Shown: in pieces, positions 1 to 5,176 of the stretch
How positions within the stretch are numbered: the first letter of the stretch is position 1
Layout: the number at the start of each line of letters is the position of its first letter
DNA from: Oligosphaeraceae bacterium
Lineage (GTDB): Bacteria; Verrucomicrobiota; Lentisphaeria; Oligosphaerales; Oligosphaeraceae
DNA: 6,367 bases
Assembly: GCA_012515455.1 (NCBI GenBank)
Contig: JAAYYJ010000153.1
Span: 1 to 6,367, forward strand
Direction of reading: 5' to 3'
Program-made: the position numbers and the translations under genes
The notes under the pieces: model-generated
Databases searched by the model: none
Told to the model about the DNA's origin: nothing
What the model saw: the letters and a program-made list of their open reading frames with translations, nothing else

Positions 1-124
1 AGCCGAGATGATCGACAATGACGATATCCTGGCAGCCGAGCTGATTCAGGCGCCAGCAGATGGCGCTGCCGATCAACCCCGCCCCGCCAGTCAGTAAAAT
101 CCGCTCATGGTGGTGAGACTGCAT
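1..124 (-). CDS. hldD: ADP-L-glycero-D-manno-heptose 6-epimerase-like NAD-dependent sugar epimerase, N-terminal fragment
   Basis: Only the first 41 codons are in the window; the gene continues past position 1. The visible protein has a beta strand followed by a Rossmann dinucleotide-binding turn, TGGAGLIGSA (residues 12-21), then a helix and a second strand ending IVIVDHLG (about residues 34-41). This is the start of an extended short-chain dehydrogenase/epimerase. The phrase 'LNQLG-x-x-DI-x-x-VD' after the glycine turn is what I associate with HldD/RfaD, which epimerises ADP-D-glycero-D-manno-heptose for the LPS inner core. The ATG at 124 is preceded by an AGGA (134-137) with 9-nt spacing, which supports this start. 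The catalytic Tyr-x-x-x-Lys is outside the window, so another NAD-dependent nucleotide-sugar epimerase or dehydratase remains possible. The gene lies downstream of trpS on the same strand, but a gap of 310 nt makes a tight operon unlikely. Confidence 0.68.
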   Translation of the reverse strand, partial: MQSHHHERILLTGGAGLIGSAICWRLNQLGCQDIVIVDHLG

Positions 125-434
125 GGTGTCTGATCCTGAAGAGATGAATCAGTTTGGGAAAAACTGCGGGTGATTGGCCCCGCTGAGGCACGAAACTGAT
201 TGGGGTGAGAAAAATCCTGTGGCCGGGGGAGGCAGGAACGGACCGGTCACAGAACGGAAAAAGGCCGGCCCAAGCGCGACCCCCGAAGCCTGCTTTTCTG
301 GGGGGGCTTTTCAGAAGGTGGCAGTCCACAGCGTTGACGCAATCCACCGCCGGGTGGAGGCCTCCGCAACCAGGCAGGGACCAAGCCCATGGCCTGGTAT
401 TGTCCCCTGCCGTCCCCACCCAACCGGCTCAGGG
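125..434. other. Noncoding gap between trpS and hldD with GC-rich hairpins
   Basis: No convincing gene lies here. The open frames are shadows with poor composition and no good ribosome site. Several foldable elements are visible: an imperfect long hairpin at 374-410, a perfect 6-bp stem with 4-nt loop at 343-358, the palindrome GGAGGCCTCC at 356-365, a C5/G7 pairing at 280-306 and the palindrome GGCCGGCC at 263-270. On the minus strand, downstream of trpS, none of these stems is followed directly by a T-run, so no textbook intrinsic terminator is present. A 9-nt inverted repeat (AATCAGTTT at 147-155, AAACTGATT at 193-201) lies just upstream of hldD. I could not identify a convincing hldD promoter. 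Confidence 0.5.
374..410 (-). terminator. Imperfect long hairpin after trpS, possible transcript end
   Basis: GCAGGGAC (374-381) pairs with GTCCCCTGC (402-410) with one bulged base. Inside, ACCA pairs with TGGT and GCC with GGC around a CAT loop, with one internal mismatch. The element begins about 24 nt after the trpS stop. There is no U-tract after it in the direction of trpS transcription, so it may be a 3' stabilising stem or a rho-dependent 3' end rather than a classic terminator. Confidence 0.3.
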
Positions 435-1406
435 TTACAGACCCACAGCCGGCAGGATGCGTTCCATGGTCTTCTGGGCGACTGCCCGCGCCCGGGCGGC
501 ACCATCCTGGAGGATGTCCTCCACCAGCTGAGGCTTCTCCTGCAGCTTTTTGCGCCGAGCACGCATTTCGGCAAAATACTCACTGTATTTTTTGAACAGC
601 GCCTCTTTGGCATGGCCGTAGCCCATCCCCCCGGCGCGGTAGCGCTGCCGCAGTTCAGCTTGTTCTTCCGGGGTGGCCATGAGTTTGTAGAGTGCAAACA
701 CATTGCACTTATCGGGGTCTTTAGGCTCTTCCAGCGGAGTGGAGTCGGTGACAATCTTCATGAATTTGCTGCGCACCGGCTTGCCTTCCCCGAAAATCTC
801 AATCGTATTGCCATAGCTTTTGGACATCTTCTGCCCGTCCAGGCCCGGCACGACCGCGACTTCTTCCTGAATCATGGGTTCGGGCACAACCAGCAGCCCT
901 TCGCCATAATGATTGTTGAAACGCAACGCCAGGTCGCGGGTGACTTCCAGGTGCTGCTTCTGGTCTTTGCCGACCGGTACCACCTGGGTATCATAGAGGA
1001 GGATATCGGCGGCCATCAGCACCGGGTATGCCAGCAGGCCGTGGTTGGCCTCCAGCCCGTGTGCCAGCTTGTCCTTATAGGAATGGCAGCGTTCCAGCAG
1101 CCCGATAGGGCAGATGCAGCTCAGAATCCAGCTCAATGTCTGCACAATGGGGACATCTGACTGCCGGAAGAAGACGGTTTTTTCCGGGTCCAGCCCGCAG
1201 GCCAGGAAATCCAGGGCGACATTGAAAGTGCGTTCACGCAGCAATGCCGGTTCGGGCATGGAGGTCAAGGAATGGAAATTGGCAATAAAATAAAAGCACT
1301 GGTTGTCAGCCTGCATCTCCAGCGACTGACGCATGGTGCCAAAATAATTACCCAAATGCAGAGTGCCGGAAGATTGAATGCCGGTCAGGATGCGTTTGCC
1401 AGACAT
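435..1406 (-). CDS. trpS: Tryptophanyl-tRNA synthetase
   Basis: This cytoplasmic class Ic aminoacyl-tRNA synthetase charges tRNA-Trp with tryptophan using ATP. The 323-aa length is close to the usual bacterial size of about 330. Residues 6-23 (ILTGIQSSGTLHLGNYFG) carry the HIGH-type ATP signature as HLGN (17-20). Further family landmarks are RQSDVP (81-86), LLAYPVLMAADILLY (124-138), GKDQKQHLEVTRDLA (146-160) and the KMSKS loop (193-197), followed by a helical C-terminus. The open frame extends upstream to 1688. I start at the ATG at 1406 because it begins just before the conserved N-terminal strand and has a GAGGAA site (1416-1421) 9 nt upstream; the extra 94 residues have no family counterpart and look noncoding. 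The gene is divergent from cstA. NFHSLT at residues 43-48 replaces the more common DLHALT, a mild variation. Confidence 0.96.
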   Translation of the reverse strand: MSGKRILTGIQSSGTLHLGNYFGTMRQSLEMQADNQCFYFIANFHSLTSMPEPALLRERTFNVALDFLACGLDPEKTVFFRQSDVPIVQTLSWILSCICPIGLLERCHSYKDKLAHGLEANHGLLAYPVLMAADILLYDTQVVPVGKDQKQHLEVTRDLALRFNNHYGEGLLVVPEPMIQEEVAVVPGLDGQKMSKSYGNTIEIFGEGKPVRSKFMKIVTDSTPLEEPKDPDKCNVFALYKLMATPEEQAELRQRYRAGGMGYGHAKEALFKKYSEYFAEMRARRKKLQEKPQLVEDILQDGAARARAVAQKTMERILPAVGL

Positions 1407-1454
1407 AATAAATGATTCCTCAGGAACAGACAAAAATGGTGGTGTAAATCTTAT

Positions 1455-1484
1455 AATATATACTGACTGCCGCAGTTTTGCCAG
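1455..1484 (-). promoter_or_regulatory. Putative trpS promoter
   Basis: Read on the minus strand, CTGGCA (1479-1484) is followed after 18 nt by TATATT (1455-1460), an acceptable sigma70-like pair about 50 nt before the trpS start. The stretch 1451-1462 is strikingly AT-rich compared with its surroundings. A short perfect inverted repeat, ACTGC-C-GCAGT (1466-1476), sits between the two hexamers where a repressor could act. The -35 match is only fair. Confidence 0.4.
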
Positions 1485-1557
1485 CGGGAGATGGCTGCCG
1501 CGCGCGCCGCGCTTCCGGTCACCGCCGCAACCCAATCCCGCACAGCGGCATAAACAG

Positions 1558-1690
1558 GGCGAAAAGGGCATGCGAAAGCTTATGTCCCGCTTTGCGAGAC
1601 TCATGCTTCCTAAGTTCGCTGCAGTCGTCCAAAAGCCTTGCTTCGCTGATGCTTTACGGATTGGTCCTGGGACTGCCTGCCCTGGCAAGC
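1558..1690. other. Structured intergenic segment, possible small RNA or dispersed repeat
   Basis: The segment can fold into successive stems. GCATG (1568-1572) pairs with CATGC (1602-1606), enclosing AAAGC (1575-1579) with GCTTT (1589-1593). A second AAAGC (1632-1636) faces GCTTT (1651-1655). Then come GTCC-TG-GGAC and TGCC-6 nt-GGCA stems near 1663-1687, followed on the plus strand by the T-rich stretch at 1691-1703. TTCGCTG occurs twice (1616 and 1642 areas). No known RNA family was recognised and no promoter is obvious, so this is a hypothesis based on pairing only. Confidence 0.25.
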
Positions 1691-1701
1691 TGATTTATTT
1701 C

Positions 1702-1731
1702 TTGATTTGCCCAGCTGGAATTGCATAAAAT
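1702..1731 (+). promoter_or_regulatory. Putative cstA promoter
   Basis: TTGATT (1702-1707) and TAAAAT (1726-1731) are separated by 18 nt and resemble sigma70 -35 and -10 boxes (4/6 and 5/6 matches). This would place transcription initiation near 1738, giving a leader of about 55 nt before the cstA ATG. I did not find a recognisable CRP-type TGTGA/TCACA site, which controls cstA in enteric bacteria. Confidence 0.45.
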
Positions 1732-1762
1732 GACACAGCTGGTACATTACTGCATTTCCAGC
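1714..1762. repeat. 12-nt inverted repeat overlapping the cstA promoter, operator-like
   Basis: GCTGGAATTGCA (1714-1725) and TGCATTTCCAGC (1751-1762) are reverse complements with a single mismatch, separated by 25 nt. The left arm lies between the putative -35 and -10 boxes and the right arm in the untranslated leader. CAGCTGG also occurs twice as a direct repeat (1712-1718 and 1736-1742). The position suits a regulator binding two sites, or a leader stem; which one cannot be told from sequence. Confidence 0.4.
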
Positions 1763-1792
1763 CATAGTTTGCAATGAGGGACTCAGACGCTT

Positions 1793-3529
1793 ATGAATGG
1801 ACTGTATTTGTTTGCCGGTGCGGTAGTATTTTTTGCTCTGTCCTACTGGGTCTATGGGAAATATCTCTGCCGTTGTTTCGGCATCGACCCTGCTCGCGTG
1901 TGTCCGTCCCTAAGCAAACAGGACGGGCACGATTTCAGTCCTGCCCCGGCCGCGGTACTGTTCGGGCACCACTTTGCCTCGATTGCCGGTTCGGGGCCGA
2001 TTGTGGGGCCGGTGATTGCCGCCATCTTCGGCTGGGCCCCGGCGGCATTGTGGGTTCTGATCGGCTGCGTATTCGTGGGCTCGATGCATGATTTTGCCGC
2101 AATGTTCCTGTCGGTCCGCAATGAAGGCCGTTCAATTGCTTATATCATTGAACGGGAACTCGGTTATCTGGGACGGCAGATTTTCCTGTTGTTCTGCCTG
2201 GCTACCCTGCTGCTGATCGTGGCGGTCTTCACCATTATGGTCGCCCAGACCTTTGTCAGCACTCCGTCAGTGGCGACTTCGTCGGTGCTGTTTATTCTCG
2301 TTTCCCCGTTTTTCGCGGTTGCCTTGCGGCAGAAGATGCTGTCCTTGCCGGAAGCCAGCGCGGTGTTCGTGCCGTTGCTGTTCCTGTGCGTCTGGCTGGG
2401 CTGTGTCTTCCCCCTGGATTTGTCCGCGTTGCTGGGCTCGGCTGAGAACGCCCGCACCGCAGCCCGCCTCGGTCTGCTGTATTACGCCTTCGTAGCGTCG
2501 GTTCTGCCGGTGTGGATACTTCTGCAACCCCGCGATTACCTGAATTCCTATCTGCTGATTGGCACCATGCTCCTGGGCATTGTGGGCGTGATCTGCTACC
2601 GCCCTGAGTTCTCCATGCCGGCTTTCGTGAATCCAGTGGCTCTGGTGCCCGAATCCAAGTTGCGCCTGATTCCGGATTTACTGCCGTTGTTGTTTGTGAC
2701 TATCGCCTGCGGGGCCTGCTCCGGGTTTCACGCCCTGGTGTCATCCGGCACAACCTCCAAACAAATCGCCAGCGAGCGGCATATTCAACCCGTGAGCATG
2801 GGCGCAATGCTGGTCGAAGGCATCCTGGCCATTCTGGCCATCACCAGTGTGGCATATCTGAAATATGATGATTTCGCGGGGATGTTTTACCGCGCAGACT
2901 TTGTTCCCACACTGGCTTTCGCGCGCGGAATCGCAAGTTTTACCGCCAAATTGGGACTGCCCTATAATTTTGGGGTCAGCTTCCTGTGCCTGTCGGTATC
3001 TGCATTTATGCTGACCAGCCTAGATACCGCCGCCCGTCTGGCCCGCTTTATCTGGCAGGAGCTCTTCCTGTCCAGCCAAGGGTCCACGGATGGGGTACAG
3101 GAGATGCGCCAGGAGAGCGCTCCGGTGTCTGCCCGCCAGCCGCTCTGGCAGCAGGTAATGGCTAACCGCTGGGTGTGCACCGGCATCATTATCGTCTTGT
3201 CGGGGGTGCTGGTTTTCAGTGACAGCGTGCTGCGGATCTGGCCGGTGTTCGGGGCGGCCAATCAGCTGATGGCGGCTTTGACCCTGATCGTCCTGACCTT
3301 ATGGCTGTTGCGGACTGGCCGGAAGGTGTGGTTCGGAATGCTGCCGGCGCTCTTGATGACCACAGTCAGTGTCTGGTCACTGATAATCTTGATCGGCAGC
3401 CGCTGGGAAAAAGAAAAACTGCTGGCTGGCATCGGTTGCATACTGCTGGTGGCCGCTATACTGCTGCTGGCATTGTCGGCGAATACCGTCAGAAGGCATT
3501 GTTGCGCCCGCGCCTGCCAGAGTAAATAA
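1793..3529 (+). CDS. cstA: CstA-family carbon-starvation membrane transporter
   Basis: This is a multi-pass inner-membrane protein with roughly 13-15 hydrophobic segments. Its order of landmarks is that of the CstA family: a first membrane helix (1-21), DGHDFSPA followed by VLFGHHFASIAGSGPIVGP (44-73), VGSMHDFAAMFLSVRNEGRS (95-114), LQPRDYLNSY (244-253), ACGACSGFHALVSSGTTSKQ (305-324), LTSLDTAARLARF (407-419) and WPVFGAANQLMAALTL (483-498). Enteric relatives CstA and BtsT act in pyruvate uptake, and older work linked CstA to peptide uptake; the substrate here is inferred, not shown. At 578 aa it is much shorter than the roughly 700-aa enteric CstA. It lacks the extra N-terminal helix, because its N-terminus aligns with the second enteric helix. 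A soluble linker (about 428-455) precedes the C-terminal helices. GAGGG (1776-1780) lies 12 nt before the ATG, a rather long spacing. No small cstX/ybdD-type partner follows; murG converges after 43 nt. Confidence 0.95.
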   Translation: MNGLYLFAGAVVFFALSYWVYGKYLCRCFGIDPARVCPSLSKQDGHDFSPAPAAVLFGHHFASIAGSGPIVGPVIAAIFGWAPAALWVLIGCVFVGSMHDFAAMFLSVRNEGRSIAYIIERELGYLGRQIFLLFCLATLLLIVAVFTIMVAQTFVSTPSVATSSVLFILVSPFFAVALRQKMLSLPEASAVFVPLLFLCVWLGCVFPLDLSALLGSAENARTAARLGLLYYAFVASVLPVWILLQPRDYLNSYLLIGTMLLGIVGVICYRPEFSMPAFVNPVALVPESKLRLIPDLLPLLFVTIACGACSGFHALVSSGTTSKQIASERHIQPVSMGAMLVEGILAILAITSVAYLKYDDFAGMFYRADFVPTLAFARGIASFTAKLGLPYNFGVSFLCLSVSAFMLTSLDTAARLARFIWQELFLSSQGSTDGVQEMRQESAPVSARQPLWQQVMANRWVCTGIIIVLSGVLVFSDSVLRIWPVFGAANQLMAALTLIVLTLWLLRTGRKVWFGMLPALLMTTVSVWSLIILIGSRWEKEKLLAGIGCILLVAAILLLALSANTVRRHCCARACQSK

Positions 3530-3572
3530 TAGTGCAGCCGAAAGGGAGAACGCCGGTCGAGCCGCCGCCGTT

Positions 3573-4700
3573 TCAGGCGCTGAATTTTTCCAGCAGGTCA
3601 GTCAATGCAGTCGCGGCTCTGGGCCGGGCCAAGGTCTTTAGTTTCTCGCCCATGGCCTGCCAGGGCGCGGGGTTATCCAGCCAGTCCTGCAAGCAGGCCA
3701 GCAGGGTGCCGGGATTGGCCTGCACTTGCGGGAAGTACTTGGCAGCACCTGCTTTAACTAGAGTCTCGGCGTTGATGCGCTGGTGGTCGTCAGCAGCGGT
3801 CGGCAAGGGAATAAGAACCACCGGCTTGCCAAAGAGCGCCAGCTCGCAGATACTCGAGGCGCCGGCACGGCAAAGCACCAGGTCTGCGGCGCGGTAGCAG
3901 TTCTCAATGCTGGGGTCGCCGCGCCGGATGCTGGCCGGTACCCCGGCCGCCTTGTATGCCTCATGCAGGGCAGCGTTGTCGTCCGTGCCGGTCAAATGGA
4001 GGAACTGCAGGCGGTCCTGCCAGGGGGAGAATAACGCCGCGCTGTCCCGGAACAGTTCATTGACAGCCTTGGCGCCCTGACTGCCGCCGAAGACCAGGAC
4101 CGTCTTGCGGCTGTTGTCGAGCCCCAGCGAGGGCAAAAAATATTCTGACGGAGCCGGCATTTGGGCAGCCAGCACGATGGCCTCCCGCAAAGGCATCCCG
4201 ACCATTTCCGCATAGCATCCATGCAGCTGCCGTCGGTCAGCCAGGGGCAGGCTTAGTCCGATAGCGGAGGCCTTGCGGCTCAGCAGCCGATTGGCCTTAC
4301 CCATAAAGGCATTGCCCTCATGCAACACCAGGGGCAGCTGCTGCCTGGGCAGCGCCAGGCAGGCCGGTACTGCAGCAAAGCTGCCCATTCCCAGCAGGAC
4401 GTCCGGGGCCAGCGCGAGCAGAATTTTCCGGACTTCGCGCACGCATTGCCAGAGTTTGCCCGGATAAGTAAAATACTGGAACAGGCTTTCCGGTGAGTGC
4501 ACTGTGGTGGTCTTGACGGCATTGAAGTTATACGACCTGGCAATGTCCATCTGCTCTTTGGCATGGCGACCCGAGACCAGCAGGGTCACCTTGCCGCCGC
4601 GCAAGGTATACTCTTTGGCGACCGCCAAGGTAGGATAGAAATGCCCGCCGGTGCCACCGCAGGCGATGGCCAAATGCCGGCATCTGTGATTGTCTAACAT
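3573..4700 (-). CDS. murG: MurG, UDP-GlcNAc:lipid I N-acetylglucosaminyltransferase
   Basis: MurG transfers GlcNAc from UDP-GlcNAc to lipid I on the inner face of the cytoplasmic membrane, making lipid II for peptidoglycan. The 375-aa length fits the family (about 355-370). Both GT-B Rossmann halves are present. The N-domain has the glycine loop CGGTGGHFYPTLAVA (14-28) with the family histidine (H20), a second glycine loop GMGSFAAVPA (104-113), and HEGNAFMGKANRLL (127-140). The C-domain starts VLVFGGSQGAKAVNELF (201-217) and carries the donor-binding CRAGASSICEL (277-287, with E286) and PLPTAADDHQRINAETL (298-314, with Q307). Two deviations stand out: HEGN where HEQN is usual, and G-S-F-A where GGY is usual in the second loop. 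The ATG at 4700 follows an AGGA (4711-4714) at 10-nt spacing and leaves the normal short lead before GGTGGH. Neighbours are not the usual murD/ftsW/murC set; the gene may be read from the same direction as the cluster upstream, or from its own leader. Confidence 0.96.
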   Translation of the reverse strand: MLDNHRCRHLAIACGGTGGHFYPTLAVAKEYTLRGGKVTLLVSGRHAKEQMDIARSYNFNAVKTTTVHSPESLFQYFTYPGKLWQCVREVRKILLALAPDVLLGMGSFAAVPACLALPRQQLPLVLHEGNAFMGKANRLLSRKASAIGLSLPLADRRQLHGCYAEMVGMPLREAIVLAAQMPAPSEYFLPSLGLDNSRKTVLVFGGSQGAKAVNELFRDSAALFSPWQDRLQFLHLTGTDDNAALHEAYKAAGVPASIRRGDPSIENCYRAADLVLCRAGASSICELALFGKPVVLIPLPTAADDHQRINAETLVKAGAAKYFPQVQANPGTLLACLQDWLDNPAPWQAMGEKLKTLARPRAATALTDLLEKFSA

Positions 4701-4893
4701 GGTTTATTAGTCCTGATACAAGCACATTGGCAGAGGCAAATTTCGCGGCAGAGCCTACTGTGTACGGGTGTCCGTACTGCCAGGAAGGCGAAACCTCCTC
4801 CATTGAGAATTCTCTCCCGAGCGGCAGGCAATATAATTTCCCCGGCGCCCCGCGCCTCCGGTGGTGTGGTGCAGCAACCGGGTGGCAAAGAAC
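4701..4893 (-). other. murG leader region with three perfect inverted repeats
   Basis: The gap before murG holds GTACGG-GTGT-CCGTAC (4762-4777, 6-bp stem and 4-nt loop), the palindrome GAGAATTCTC (4805-4814) and GGCGC-CCC-GCGCC (4844-4856). The GC-rich stem at 4844-4856 lies about 37 nt past the lipoprotein stop and could end or attenuate that transcript, though no T-run follows it on the minus strand. No clear promoter hexamer pair was found. The frame starting at 4803 has a Shine-Dalgarno-like GGGAGAG but runs into murG out of frame, so I do not call it. Confidence 0.4.
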
Positions 4894-5040
4894 TCAAATC
4901 GGCACACCGAGGGTCGTGCTTTCCCAGCCCGCCGGCCGGTTTGAGGGCAACGGGCTGTCCGGGTCAGTCTCATTTATGCTGACGCAGGAACTCAGGGTTG
5001 CTAACCAGAGGAGCATTATTCCAGCCATCAAAATCCGCAT
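4894..5040 (-). CDS. Small putative lipoprotein, 48 aa
   Basis: The N-terminus is a typical lipoprotein signal: Met-Arg, then a hydrophobic stretch (3-16), then the lipobox LSSC with Cys at position 19. Cleavage and lipidation would leave a mature chain of only 30 residues, acidic at first (NETDPDSP, 23-30) and then rich in Pro and Trp (PSNRPAGWE, 32-40), ending LGVPI. The residue after the Cys is Val, not Asp, so outer-membrane sorting is expected by the enteric rule, which may not hold here. The ATG at 5040 has AAAGGA (5048-5053) at 7-nt spacing. A longer version of this frame starting from TTG at 5187 would overlap the two upstream genes and bury the signal peptide, so I reject it. The gene follows the 33-aa membrane peptide by 32 nt, probably in one operon. 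I do not recognise a named family. Confidence 0.75.
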   Translation of the reverse strand: MRILMAGIMLLWLATLSSCVSINETDPDSPLPSNRPAGWESTTLGVPI

Positions 5041-5072
5041 GTCGCATTCCTTTGCCGCTCCGGCAACCGGCC

Positions 5073-5174
5073 TTACAAAATAAAGAAAGTCTTCATCTCC
5101 AGAAACTGCATGATCAGCACCAGCAACATGCATACGCAGGAGACCAGCATACAGACTGCGAATACAGTTTTCAT
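5073..5174 (-). CDS. Tiny single-membrane-segment protein, 33 aa
   Basis: The ATG at 5174 lies 2 nt after the TAA of the coiled-coil gene (5177-5179). It is preceded by GGAGA (5181-5185) at 6-nt spacing, so the ribosome site lies inside the last codons of the upstream gene and translational coupling is likely. The 33 residues are Met-Lys-Thr, an uninterrupted hydrophobic run with three cysteines (Cys8, 13, 15) from about residue 4 to 22, then QFLEMKTFFIL. This fits one membrane helix with a short charged turn. LVSC at 10-13 formally matches a lipobox, but the hydrophobic run continues past it, so a membrane anchor is more likely. It is short, yet the start signal, the spacing between two same-strand genes and the membrane-type composition all support it. 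No family recognised. Confidence 0.68.
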   Translation of the reverse strand: MKTVFAVCMLVSCVCMLLVLIMQFLEMKTFFIL

Positions 5175-5176
5175 AA

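Larger units (their letters stand above)
1407..1792. other. Divergent intergenic region between trpS and cstA
   Basis: This 386-nt stretch contains the trpS promoter region (about 1450-1485), a structured segment of unknown role (about 1558-1690) and the cstA promoter and operator-like repeat (about 1702-1762). Open frames crossing it (for example plus 1478-1693, and the minus upstream extension of trpS to 1688) have arginine/serine/cysteine-rich composition typical of noncoding DNA. They lack a supported start, so I do not call them genes. Confidence 0.6.

Noticed and set aside
280..306. C5/G7 stem as an intrinsic terminator
   Set aside because: The loop is long, alternative pairings compete, and no T-run follows directly on the minus strand; the T5 near 258-262 is too far away.
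174..1160. 328-aa plus-strand open frame
   Set aside because: It lies opposite trpS, whose motifs are unmistakable. The product has no coherent domain and is an antisense shadow.
1407..1688. 94-residue N-terminal extension of TrpS
   Set aside because: The family begins at the conserved strand just after the ATG at 1406, which has its own good ribosome site. The extension is Arg/Ser/Cys-rich, without a fold signature, and crosses the likely trpS promoter.
1478..1693. 71-aa plus-strand frame ending in a hydrophobic LMLYGLVLGLPALAS stretch
   Set aside because: It begins at TTG within the trpS promoter region with no ribosome site, and its composition is typical of noncoding DNA. The hydrophobic end alone is not enough.
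3530..3572. Possible bidirectional terminator between cstA and murG
   Set aside because: Only very short stems around CGGTCGAGCCG can form, and the nearby T5 run (3585-3589) is not preceded by a stable stem. Support is insufficient.
4528..4803. 91-aa minus-strand frame with a GGGAGAG site before its ATG
   Set aside because: About 170 nt of it lie out of frame inside murG, and the remainder has no recognisable feature. It is probably a chance frame in the murG leader.
4832..4837. Exact TATAAT on the plus strand
   Set aside because: There is no -35 box at suitable spacing and no plus-strand gene downstream, so it is most likely chance.
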